Positions 35,448 through 43,210 of a stretch of 64,000 bases of DNA are shown here, piece by piece (the stretch's first letter is position 1; every line of letters begins with the position of its first letter). The stretch is from Natronorubrum texcoconense (GTDB taxonomy: Archaea; Halobacteriota; Halobacteria; Halobacteriales; Natrialbaceae): positions 806,001-870,000 of the forward strand of contig NZ_FNFE01000001.1 in assembly GCF_900100335.1 (NCBI RefSeq). The letters are read 5' to 3'. The translations under genes and the position numbers were made by a program. The notes below the pieces were generated by a model, which saw only the letters and a list, made by a program, of their open reading frames with translations, was not told where the DNA came from and did not search any database.

Positions 35448-36473
35448 ATGTCCTTCGAGGACACGGACGAGCCGTCGGCTACCGCAGAAGGGAACAAATC
35501 CGGGACCGAACCGGTGGATTCGCCTCTCGGGCCCGACCTCGAGACCGCCCGGACCGAACAGTTATCGACTCCAAGCGACGCCTTCCAGGCGCTCGGCAAC
35601 GAGATCCGGATGGGAATTCTCGAGACGATGCTCGAGCGAACCGACGGCGACGAGCCGTCGCGAGCCACGTTCTCGAACCTGTTCGACGCCTCCGAGGTAG
35701 ACACGTCGGCCGGCTTCGCCTATCACCTCGAGCAGCTCGTCGGTCCGTATCTCCGAAAGGACGCGGCGGACGAACGCGAGGGGGCCGGTGAACGCACGGC
35801 GGGCTACGAACTCACCTACGCCGGACTGCAGATCGCCCGGGCGATCGCAACCGGTACCTACACCCACCGGGTCGACCACCCGCCGATCGCGCTCGAGGAG
35901 GCGTGTCCGTTCTGCGAGCGCGACGCGCTCGAGGCCGAGTCGACCGACAACGTCGTGACCGTGGCTTGTGCCGACTGCGAGCGCCGACTGGTTCAACTCG
36001 GCTTCCCGCCGTCGGGACTCGAGGCCCACGGACGAGAGTTTCCCGAGGCGTTCGACCGCCACCACCGTCACCGGCTCGCGCTCATGCGCGACGGCGTCTG
36101 CCCCGAGTGTGCCGGCGCCGTCGACACCCGACTCGAAACGCCATCGGCTGCGGTCGCCGACGAGTTGCCATCCGAGCACGCGGATCACGTCCAGGCCGTC
36201 CTCGAGTGTTCCACCTGCGGCACCGAAGCGCGCTGTCCCGTCACGCTGGCGCTGCTCGAACAGCCGGCGGTCGTCTCGTTCTACCACGAGCACGACCGGA
36301 ACGTCGGCGACCGCCCCATCTGGAACGTCGGCCACGAGTGGGCCGAAACGGTGCTCTCGGAGGATCCGCTCGCTGTTCGGGTCGTCGTCGAACTCGAGGA
36401 TGCGGTACTCCCGCTGTACGTCGACGACGGGCTCGACGTGGTCGACGTCCAGCGGGCGACAGTCGAGGGATAA
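35448..36473 (+). CDS. ArsR-like winged-helix regulator with zinc ribbons
   Basis: The 341-residue protein has an acidic N-terminal tail (residues 1-40) and a winged helix (about 42-130, DAFQALGNEIRMGILETMLE, FAYHLEQLVGPYLRK). Two CxxC-type zinc ribbons follow (CPFCERDALEA with CADCERR, CPECAGA with CSTCGTEARC). The layout matches a common haloarchaeal regulator family (ArsR-like, DUF7351 type). The target is unknown. It is convergent with the proteasome alpha gene. Confidence 0.83.
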   Translation: MSFEDTDEPSATAEGNKSGTEPVDSPLGPDLETARTEQLSTPSDAFQALGNEIRMGILETMLERTDGDEPSRATFSNLFDASEVDTSAGFAYHLEQLVGPYLRKDAADEREGAGERTAGYELTYAGLQIARAIATGTYTHRVDHPPIALEEACPFCERDALEAESTDNVVTVACADCERRLVQLGFPPSGLEAHGREFPEAFDRHHRHRLALMRDGVCPECAGAVDTRLETPSAAVADELPSEHADHVQAVLECSTCGTEARCPVTLALLEQPAVVSFYHEHDRNVGDRPIWNVGHEWAETVLSEDPLAVRVVVELEDAVLPLYVDDGLDVVDVQRATVEG

Positions 36474-36495
36474 GCCAGGGTCTCGAGCAGTTCGG

Positions 36496-37248
36496 CTAGG
36501 ACTCGAGTTCAGCCAGTACCGCCGCGATCTCGTCGGCGGACAGCCGCTCGACCGTCGCCGCGTCCGAATCGATCGTCCACACGTCGAGGCTTTCCGGCTC
36601 GAGGTCGCTCTCCGCCGTCGTCGCGAGCGCCTCGAGTGCCGTGGCTATTCCCCGTTGCGTCTCTCCCGGGAGGTCGCCCTCGAGTCGGTCCTCGAAGAAT
36701 CTCCTGATCCCGTCGGTGCCGTTCCCGATCGAGACGGCCCGCCAGCCGTAGGGGGTGCCGCTGGGATCGACTTCGAAGAGCCGCGGCTGCCCGACGCCCT
36801 CGCCCGGTCGGCCGGGATCGACGCCCCCGACGAGCAGCGCCGCACCGAACGGACGCGAGCCGCCCGTCTGGGTGTGCTCCTGAACGTGATCCGCGAGGTG
36901 GGTCGCGAGCGATTCCACGCCGACTGGCTCGCCGTATCGTACCCGGTGGTGCTGGGCGACCCGCCGCGCGACGTCGACGAGCTGTCGCGCGTCGGCCGCG
37001 TGGCCCGCGGACGCGATCGCGAGGTGGTCGTCGACCTCGTGGATCTTCTCGATCGTGTCCGCCTCGAGCAGCGGCGAGCGAACGCGCTTTCGCGCCGCGA
37101 GGACGACGCCGTCGTCGGTCACGACGCCGACGCTCGGCGAGCCGCGTTCGACGGCTTCGCGAGCGTACTCGACCTGGTAGAGCCGGCCGTCTGGCGAGAA
37201 GATCGTATTACCGCGGTCGTAGGCCTGCTGTGGTGCACTCGAGTCCAT
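36496..37248 (-). CDS. 20S proteasome alpha-type subunit (paralogue)
   Basis: The 250-residue protein has the alpha-subunit N-terminus (YDRGNTIFSPDGRLYQVEYA) that forms the gate and contacts the regulatory ATPase, followed by the Ntn-hydrolase fold without a catalytic Thr. It begins one base after the stop of the beta gene, so the two are cotranscribed and coupled. Haloarchaea usually keep psmA and psmC elsewhere; this beta-alpha pair looks like an extra, divergent set. The canonical copies cannot be checked here. It should form alpha rings in the cytoplasm. Confidence 0.9.
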   Translation of the reverse strand: MDSSAPQQAYDRGNTIFSPDGRLYQVEYAREAVERGSPSVGVVTDDGVVLAARKRVRSPLLEADTIEKIHEVDDHLAIASAGHAADARQLVDVARRVAQHHRVRYGEPVGVESLATHLADHVQEHTQTGGSRPFGAALLVGGVDPGRPGEGVGQPRLFEVDPSGTPYGWRAVSIGNGTDGIRRFFEDRLEGDLPGETQRGIATALEALATTAESDLEPESLDVWTIDSDAATVERLSADEIAAVLAELES

Positions 37249-37249
37249 C

Positions 37250-38047
37250 TCAGCGCACCTCCTCGTCGGACTCCTCGATCGCGTTCGGATCGTTCGACCC
37301 GACGTTTCCAGCCCCGTCGCCCGTCGACGCGACGCCGTCGGCGACGCTCCCGAACTGCTCGAGGTCGAGCGAGTCGGCGGTAATCGTCGCGATCGTCATC
37401 CCATCGCCGCTGGCGGTGTCGCGTTCGGTGGCACTCTGCACGGCGATCGCAACGACGCGACGGAGGTCCGCAAGCGGGAGGTCGGGCTCGTAGCCCCCCT
37501 CGAGCGAGCCGTAGGCGAGTTGCATGCCGCTGCCGCTGGCCGCGTACGCGGTGTCCATGACGCCACCGCCGCCGCCGATCTGGTAGACCGCCGGGCCGTC
37601 GTCGACGCCGGCGAGCACGAGGTCGAGGATTCGGTAGGGACCCCGTCGAACGAGATCGCCGGCCACGGTCGCGGCGGTTTCGACCGACGCGGCGTCGCCG
37701 TGGCGCAACTCGTAGCCTCGGAGTTCGGCCCGGAGGTGGCGAACGAACGACTGTGCGTCGCTGACGCTGCCCGAGAAGGCGACGGCCGTTCGGTCGGCGA
37801 CGGGTTCGATCTTCCGTGCCGACTGATTCGTCACGAACTTTCCACCGAGGCTCGCCCGCCTGTCCGCCGCGAGGACGACGCCGTCCGTACCGACGGCACC
37901 GACCGTCGTGGTTCCCGTCGTGATCTCGTTCGGTAGGGTGTGCGGGTCGGTCCCCCCGTCGTCTCGGTCGGATCGTCTCCCGTTGCCGCTCGGCTGGATG
38001 CCGCTCGACCCGAGGAAACTCGTCTTGACGTTCATTGGTGATTGCAT
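37250..38047 (-). CDS. 20S proteasome beta-type subunit with propeptide (paralogue)
   Basis: The 265-residue protein has a propeptide of about 45 residues ending in G, then the mature N-terminus TTTVGAVG with the catalytic Thr. Asp17 (AADRRAS), a Lys (SARKIEP, one residue later than the usual position 33), the GSGMQ loop and ERDTASGDG are present, so it should be active. It is the first gene of the pair with the alpha subunit. The C-terminal tail is an extra Asp/Ser/Asn-rich stretch. A second ATG at 38035 could also be used. A perfect palindrome lies 36 bases upstream. Confidence 0.9.
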   Translation of the reverse strand: MQSPMNVKTSFLGSSGIQPSGNGRRSDRDDGGTDPHTLPNEITTGTTTVGAVGTDGVVLAADRRASLGGKFVTNQSARKIEPVADRTAVAFSGSVSDAQSFVRHLRAELRGYELRHGDAASVETAATVAGDLVRRGPYRILDLVLAGVDDGPAVYQIGGGGGVMDTAYAASGSGMQLAYGSLEGGYEPDLPLADLRRVVAIAVQSATERDTASGDGMTIATITADSLDLEQFGSVADGVASTGDGAGNVGSNDPNAIEESDEEVR

Positions 38048-38082
38048 CAGTAACGAAGAGGAGTCCCGACGGAATAGATGTT

Positions 38083-38102
38083 AGCTAAAATATATTTTAG
38101 CT
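38083..38102. promoter_or_regulatory. Perfect 20-bp palindrome at the proteasome promoter
   Basis: AGCTAAAATATATTTTAGCT is a perfect palindrome whose centre is the TATA-like core (ATATAT), 36-55 bases upstream of the beta-subunit start. A protein bound here would block TBP/TFB or be recruited beside them. No regulator gene that would obviously bind it is next door. Some strictly symmetric AT-rich TATA regions occur by chance, but 20 perfect bases are unlikely in this GC-rich genome. Confidence 0.65.
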
Positions 38103-38218
38103 GCGAGGGTGTACGAACTCGTCTCGAGCGTCGAACGGAATCAACAGCGCACGAACGACGGCAACCGAACACCGTACGCGCTCGACAACTCGGGAGTAAA
38201 TCCGCGTTACGACGCCGG

Positions 38219-38962
38219 CTAGAGGTCCATCCCGCCGTTGACGTCGATCACTTCGCCCGTCACGTAACTCGAGTCCTCGCTGGCGAGGAAGCGAACGACG
38301 GCGGCGATGTCCTCGACTTCCGCCAGCCGCTCGAGCGGAATGCCCGAGATGATTCGCTCGAGGACGTGATCCGGAACGCTCTTGAGCATATCAGTCGCGG
38401 TGAAGCCGGGCGCGACGCAGTTGGCCGTCGACCCGCCTTTGGCGAGTTCGAGGGCGATGGTGCGGGTGAAGCCGAACATCCCACTTTTGGCGGCGGCGTA
38501 GTTGGCCTGTCCGAAGTTGCCCTGTTTGCCGACGACGCTCGAGATGTTGACCAGTCTCCCCTCGTCGGCGTTCCAAATGTCGTCGTAGAACTCCTGGGTA
38601 CAGTTGAACATTCCGCCGAGGTTGACGTCCATGACTCGATCCCACTCCTCGCGGGTCATCTCGGTGAACTGTTCGTCGGCCGTGATCCCGGCGTTGTTGA
38701 CCAAGACGTCGGCCGGGCCGAACGCGTCGTGACAGACTTCACGCATGTGTACGACCTCCTCACGGTCGGCGACGTCGGCCCGTGCGGTGACGGCGCTCCC
38801 ACCCGCCGATTCGATGGCGTCGACCGCCTCGAGCGCCGATTCCTTCGACGATCGGTAGTTGATCACGACGTTTGCACCCTCCGCGCCGAGGTACTCCGCG
38901 ATACCGCGTCCGATCCCGCGCGCCGAGCCGGTGATAACACAGGTTCGCCCATCCATAGACAT
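38219..38962 (-). CDS. phaB: Acetoacetyl-CoA/beta-ketoacyl reductase (SDR), PhaB/FabG type
   Basis: The 247-residue short-chain dehydrogenase has the NAD(P) motif TGSARGIGRGIAEYLG, NNAG (VLVNNAGITADEQ), catalytic Ser (NISSVVGKQGNFGQ), and YAAAK with Tyr and Lys. It reduces acetoacetyl-CoA to 3-hydroxybutyryl-CoA for PHA; FabG-like activity cannot be excluded. It lies after the phaRPEC operon and has its own TATA-like element (TTATTTATC, about 38985-38993 on the minus strand), so it may be separately transcribed. MSMDG at 38962 is the preferred start; MDG at 38956 is also possible. Confidence 0.88.
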   Translation of the reverse strand: MSMDGRTCVITGSARGIGRGIAEYLGAEGANVVINYRSSKESALEAVDAIESAGGSAVTARADVADREEVVHMREVCHDAFGPADVLVNNAGITADEQFTEMTREEWDRVMDVNLGGMFNCTQEFYDDIWNADEGRLVNISSVVGKQGNFGQANYAAAKSGMFGFTRTIALELAKGGSTANCVAPGFTATDMLKSVPDHVLERIISGIPLERLAEVEDIAAVVRFLASEDSSYVTGEVIDVNGGMDL

Positions 38963-39105
38963 GGTACACCCGTTCAACGTCCGGCGATAAATAACAACAT
39001 GTTGGGTATCAGGAGATACAGCGACGAGAGGAAGTGACGACACACACGCGAGGGATGGTTCGATAGCACGGTGCGGTCACGCAAACCGTCGGCTATTACC
39101 GTATG

Positions 39106-40680
39106 CTACCGGTTCTGGGCCTGCTCGATCCAGTCTTCGATTCGGCTGGGCGAGATACCGGTTTCGGTGGCCAACTCCGCGGTGTCGGCATCGGCCAACT
39201 GATCGAAGGTTTCGATACCGGCTTCGGTGAGATCGTCCGCGTACGCCTGCCCGACGCCGCTGAGATCGGTCAGATCGTCGGTCTCGGACTCGATTTCGGA
39301 GGCGGCGTCCTCGCCGGCGACCTCCTCGACGACGTCTTCGTCGACGGCCATCTCGCCCGGCTCTGCGGGCGCTTCCTGAACGTCGTCTTCACCGCGCGCG
39401 GCGACTTCCGCGTCGGTTCGATCGGTCGTCTCCGCGTCGATGCCGGCCGATTCGGTCTCGACACCGGCGTCGGTTTCGACCGCCGCGCCGCCGTCCGTCA
39501 GATCCGCAGGACCGGATTCGTCTCCGGCGACGTCCTCGGCGAGTGCGGCGTCCTTTTCCTCGGGCTCCGGGGTCTCCGGTTCGGCCTCGATATCCGTTCC
39601 GTTCGAGCGCGCCTCGAACCACTCGCTGACCTGCGGCCAGAGTTCGTCGTGGCTTCGCGAGGAGACGGACATCCCGATGTGGCCCGTCGCGAACTCGAGG
39701 ATCTCGGTGTCCTCGGAACTGACGACGTCGTTGAACGGTTTCGACGCCTCCGGTGGGATGAGGTGGTCGTACTCCGCGACGATCTGGAGGACGGGCATGT
39801 CGATCTTCGTGAGGTCGACGTGTTCGCCGTTCAGGTAGAGCTCGTTCTCGTAGAGCTTGTTCTCCTGGTAGATGTCACGGATGAACTCCTCGTAGGCCTT
39901 GCCGGCGACGTCGATCCCCTCGTCGAGCCAGCGCTCCATGCGGGCGAAGTTCTCGACGAAGTCCTCGTCTTCCATGTTGTCGTAGAAGCGGACGTACTTC
40001 GTCATGTTGTTCGCGACAGGATCCATCAGCGCGAAGCCGACGTCGAGGAATTCGGCGGGAACGTTGTCGAAGGTGTCGGTGACTGTCTCGGGGTCGTAGT
40101 AATCGTCGGCGCCCCAGAGCTCGAGTACGCCGCCGTCGCCGGCGAAGCAGAGGCCGGCGGCCATCAGCGCGAGGTTTTTGACCTTCTCGGGGTAGAGCGC
40201 GGCGTACATGGCCGACTTCGTGCCACCCATACAGTAGCCGAGGATGTTGATCGAGTCCTGGCCGGAGCGCTCGCGGACCACGTCGACGCAGTTGTCGATG
40301 TAGCGGTTGACGTAGTCGTCGAGTCCGAGCGTGCGGTCGAGCCTGGAGGGCTCGCCCCAGTCGATCAGGTAGACGTCGAAGCCGGACTCGAGCAGCGTCT
40401 GGACGACCGAGCGGTCGGGCTGGAGGTCGAGGATGTACGGTTTGTTGATCAGCGCGTACGTGACGAGGATCGGCACGTCGTGTTGCTCCTCCGTCATCGG
40501 CTCGTAGTGGAGGAGTTTGAGCTTGTTCTCCTCGTAGACGACCTCACTCGGCGTCTGGCCGACCTCGACGTTCTCGAGCGTTTCGGTCCGATCGGGTGTG
40601 ACTTTGCTCTTGTCGGCCAGATCGGCGGCCGCCTCCCAGGTCTGGCGCTGCATGTCCATGACGGATGTGAACGGGTTCAT
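39106..40680 (-). CDS. phaC: PHA synthase subunit PhaC with acidic tail and helix-hairpin-helix end
   Basis: The protein of about 524 residues polymerises 3-hydroxyacyl-CoA on the granule surface. The catalytic triad is visible: Cys150 in GYCMGG, Asp305 in AEYDHLIP and His334 in ATGHIGMS. The catalytic part ends near residue 358. An acidic low-complexity linker (about 360-465) follows, then a 55-residue segment ([20 protein letters not shown]) with a helix-hairpin-helix-like pattern. Bacterial class III PhaC lacks this tail. The start overlaps the phaE stop; ATG at 40680 or 40683 are both possible. Confidence 0.93.
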   Translation of the reverse strand: MNPFTSVMDMQRQTWEAAADLADKSKVTPDRTETLENVEVGQTPSEVVYEENKLKLLHYEPMTEEQHDVPILVTYALINKPYILDLQPDRSVVQTLLESGFDVYLIDWGEPSRLDRTLGLDDYVNRYIDNCVDVVRERSGQDSINILGYCMGGTKSAMYAALYPEKVKNLALMAAGLCFAGDGGVLELWGADDYYDPETVTDTFDNVPAEFLDVGFALMDPVANNMTKYVRFYDNMEDEDFVENFARMERWLDEGIDVAGKAYEEFIRDIYQENKLYENELYLNGEHVDLTKIDMPVLQIVAEYDHLIPPEASKPFNDVVSSEDTEILEFATGHIGMSVSSRSHDELWPQVSEWFEARSNGTDIEAEPETPEPEEKDAALAEDVAGDESGPADLTDGGAAVETDAGVETESAGIDAETTDRTDAEVAARGEDDVQEAPAEPGEMAVDEDVVEEVAGEDAASEIESETDDLTDLSGVGQAYADDLTEAGIETFDQLADADTAELATETGISPSRIEDWIEQAQNR

Positions 40681-41225
40681 CATTCCTCCTCGAGATGGTC
40701 CAGAACGCGGTCGAGTTTCCCCTCGACGGCGTGCTGGCGGCGTTCGAGTTCGACGAGGCGGTCGCCGACTTCGACGACGTCGTCTCTGGTCGCGAAACCG
40801 AGCTGGCTGAGCGTCTCCTGTGAGGCCTCGTCTGCCTGTTGCTGGAGTTCGAGGATGTCGCCGACGGTCTCGCCGGTCATTTTCGCGAAGGCGGTCGTCG
40901 ACATGACGTCCTTGAACGCCTCGTTGGCCGTGTTGAGCCAAATGTCACGGAACTCCTCCATGTCGACGTCCTCGCCCTCCACGCTGTCGTTCATCCGCTC
41001 GACCATCTGCTGGGAGGCGTTCATCCACGTTTCGTAGGCCCGCGCGTAGCCCTCGACGCCCTCGGAGATCTCGTTCTCGTCGGTGGCGTCGCCGACGGCC
41101 TCGGACCAGCTCTCGACGAACTGGGCCTGGGCTTCCATGTTCTCCTCGATCGCGTCCATAAACTGTTCGTTCCACTGTTCGACGACTGCGTTCCAGTTCT
41201 GGTCCTGGGGCTGTGAATCTGTCAT
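40680..41225 (-). CDS. phaE: PHA synthase subunit PhaE
   Basis: The 181-residue mainly helical protein is the noncatalytic partner of class III PhaC. It starts [20 protein letters not shown] and ends in a coiled-coil-like segment ([20 protein letters not shown]). Haloarchaeal PhaE proteins are short like this one. Its stop overlaps the start of phaC, so the two are co-translated and probably form a complex. Order in the operon is phaR, phaP, phaE, phaC. Confidence 0.9.
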   Translation of the reverse strand: MTDSQPQDQNWNAVVEQWNEQFMDAIEENMEAQAQFVESWSEAVGDATDENEISEGVEGYARAYETWMNASQQMVERMNDSVEGEDVDMEEFRDIWLNTANEAFKDVMSTTAFAKMTGETVGDILELQQQADEASQETLSQLGFATRDDVVEVGDRLVELERRQHAVEGKLDRVLDHLEEE

Positions 41226-41277
41226 TGTGCTAAAATTGGGGGTGCGGCGCTGAAAAGGCTGCGCCTGATGCTGCGGT

Positions 41278-41763
41278 CTACGCCGAGACGTCGAACTCTT
41301 CGGCGGCTTCCTCGACGTTGTCGGCGACGGACGTCACGTTCGCTTCGACCTGTTCGTGGGCCTCGAGTGCGGCGTCGAACGAGCTGTCGACGACTTCGGA
41401 GTAGTTGGCGGCGAACTCGTCGTAGGCGGCTTCGGACTCGTCGATGGCCTCGACGACGGCCTCGAGCGACTGGTGCTGTGCGTCGGTTGCGGAGTCGAAG
41501 CCTTCGTCGACGAGTTCGCGGAGGTCGTCGAACTCGGCGGCCTGCTCGGGCATGGAGGCCTCGAGGGCGTCGAAGTAGGCGTGGACGGCGCCCTTGGTCA
41601 GTTCGGCGTTGGATTCGAACATCGCGCCGGAGCTCTCGACGGCGTCGCCGAAGGCGCTGATCGAGGACTTCTGGGCCTCGAGGGCGTCGTGGGTGAGGTT
41701 CTGGGACTGTTCGAGTGCGGTGCGCTGTGCGTCGAAGACGGCGGTGAATGGGTTCTGAGTCAT
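41278..41763 (-). CDS. phaP: Phasin PhaP, granule coat protein
   Basis: The 161-residue all-helical acidic protein begins MTQNPFTAVFDAQRTALEQS, typical of haloarchaeal phasins that coat PHA granules and control their size. Its start overlaps the stop of phaR by 4 bases (ATGA), so it is co-translated with its likely regulator. A gap of 52 bases separates it from phaE. Length matches known haloarchaeal PhaP proteins. Confidence 0.9.
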   Translation of the reverse strand: MTQNPFTAVFDAQRTALEQSQNLTHDALEAQKSSISAFGDAVESSGAMFESNAELTKGAVHAYFDALEASMPEQAAEFDDLRELVDEGFDSATDAQHQSLEAVVEAIDESEAAYDEFAANYSEVVDSSFDAALEAHEQVEANVTSVADNVEEAAEEFDVSA

Positions 41764-42080
41764 GATTGATCTTCTCGGTTTCGCTTGACGGGTACGACGA
41801 TCGTCTGGACGATATCGCCCTCTTCGATGTCGAGGGCTTCCCGTTCCGGGCCGGGAATGCTGATCCGACCGCCGCTCTGGACGCGAGCTTTGAACGTCGC
41901 CGTTCCCATGTTCATCGGGCCGAAGCTGGAACCGGTATCGAACGGGTTCGAGCCGCTGGCCTGCATCATCTTCTTCATCATCTCCTGCTGGGATTCGGCA
42001 ACCTGCTCGCCTGCCTCCTGCATCTGTTCGGTGAACATCGCAGGCGGGAACCAGAGCGATCGGTCGGAGTCGTCCGTCAT
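41760..42080 (-). CDS. phaR: AbrB-type PHA regulator PhaR
   Basis: The 106-residue protein has a helical Met/Gln-rich N-terminal part (residues 14-50) and a C-terminal AbrB/SpoVT swapped-hairpin domain (FKARVQSGGRISIPGPEREA). In Haloferax mediterranei an AbrB-type PhaR upstream of phaP binds granules and represses the phaRP genes. Same gene order here supports the same job. It heads the phaR-phaP-phaE-phaC operon. ATG 42080 is used; an upstream TTG would add one residue. Confidence 0.88.
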   Translation of the reverse strand: MTDDSDRSLWFPPAMFTEQMQEAGEQVAESQQEMMKKMMQASGSNPFDTGSSFGPMNMGTATFKARVQSGGRISIPGPEREALDIEEGDIVQTIVVPVKRNREDQS

Positions 42081-42123
42081 CAACAGAACGTACGGGCTCG
42101 GACCTGATAAGAGTTTCCACTAG

Positions 42124-42146
42124 ATACCATCTAATACCATCCAATG
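42124..42146. promoter_or_regulatory. Repeated ATACCAT/ATGGTAT half-sites upstream of phaR
   Basis: Two ATACCAT copies are spaced 10 bases apart, and the second makes an inverted repeat ACCAT-CCA-ATGGT with a third half-site. They lie just upstream of the BRE/TATA-like GGAAACTCTTATC of phaR (minus strand, about 42097-42119). The helical-turn spacing suggests an operator or activator site for the PHA operon, or for divergent phaJ. Confidence 0.45.
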
Positions 42147-42343
42147 GTTCGGAGCGTATCGGACGTGCTCTCGCGGTCTTCAGACGGGCGACGAGTCGGC
42201 GATGCCGATCGAACGAGGGTACGGGAATCACCCGATCGAGCGAGTCGGGCGAACGAAAATAGCTAATAATCGTGTACAATACGGTTAAAATCGTCCAGGT
42301 CAGCCAAAGAAGTCATAACCACCACACACCTACCGGCCCGTAG

Positions 42344-42979
42344 ATGTCCCACGAGAAGCCTGCGAAACATAACTTCGCTGCCATGACCGACGCGTGGACG
42401 TCGATGGCCCAGACTCTCTTCGAAAGTGCGACTGCTGCCAACCGCGCGGCGATGTCCGCCATGTTGGCACCCGGCGTTTCGAACGGCTCCGATACCGAGA
42501 CCGTCGCCGCGTCGATTCCGTCCATCGATCACTCCCACCTCGACTGGCAGTTCGACCGAACGGTCGACGACCCGGCCCACATCAGCGTCGGCGACACCGT
42601 CACCTTCGAGAAAGTCCTGAGCGAGGACGACGTCCGGGCCTTCGCCCACGTCAGCGGCGACACGAACCGACTCCACCTGGACGAGGACTTCGCCGCCGGC
42701 ACCCGGTTCGGCGAGCGAATCGTCCACGGGACCCTCGTTTCCGGTCTCATCAGCGCCGCGCTAGCGCGACTCCCCGGACTCACGATCTACCTCTCCCAGG
42801 ACCTCGAGTTCAGCGGGCCAGTCGGCATCGGCGACCGCGTCTCCGCCCGCGTCGAGATCGTCGAGGACCTCGGAAACAGGCAGTTCCGCCTCGAGACGAT
42901 CATCCGGAACGAGAGCGAGGACGCGACCGTTATCAACGGCGAAGCGGTCGTCCTCATCGACGACATGCCGGAAGAGTAG
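42344..42979 (+). CDS. phaJ: (R)-specific enoyl-CoA hydratase, MaoC/PhaJ type
   Basis: The 211-residue protein has a phasin-like helical N-terminal part (FAAMTDAWTSMAQTLFESAT, residues 11-45) and a MaoC hotdog domain (about 75-205). The hydratase motif D-x4-H is present (SGDTNRLHLDEDFA), as is FGERIVHGTLVSGL. It turns 2-enoyl-CoA into (R)-3-hydroxyacyl-CoA for PhaC. The helical N-terminus may bind the granule surface, which would place precursor supply at the granule. It is divergent from phaR across a 263-base spacer. Confidence 0.9.
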   Translation: MSHEKPAKHNFAAMTDAWTSMAQTLFESATAANRAAMSAMLAPGVSNGSDTETVAASIPSIDHSHLDWQFDRTVDDPAHISVGDTVTFEKVLSEDDVRAFAHVSGDTNRLHLDEDFAAGTRFGERIVHGTLVSGLISAALARLPGLTIYLSQDLEFSGPVGIGDRVSARVEIVEDLGNRQFRLETIIRNESEDATVINGEAVVLIDDMPEE

Positions 42980-43089
42980 TCGACGTTCCACGCCGTCGAC
43001 CGACCGTTCAGGCAGTTTAGCAGCCTCTCGTTTTCAGCCCAGCCCTCCCCCGCCCGCCGATTCCGTATAGTAGCCACTGAAAGTCAACG

Positions 43090-43126
43090 CACACCCGATC
43101 GCAGGACGGCGTTGCGATCGGTGTGT
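43090..43126. repeat. Long inverted repeat between phaJ and glmM
   Basis: The arms CACACCCGATCGCA and TGCGATCGGTGTG pair over 13 bases with a single bulged C around loop GGACGGCGT. This strong hairpin, 110 bases after phaJ and 85 bases before glmM, could be a terminator, a processing site or a protein-binding site. Confidence 0.55.
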
Positions 43127-43210
43127 AAATCGTTTCAGTTGTTACTATAGCGACGGCGCTTCCGAATCGGGTGCAACGTTGCTAAGTAGTTCCTCGCGGA
43201 ACGGCCTGCT

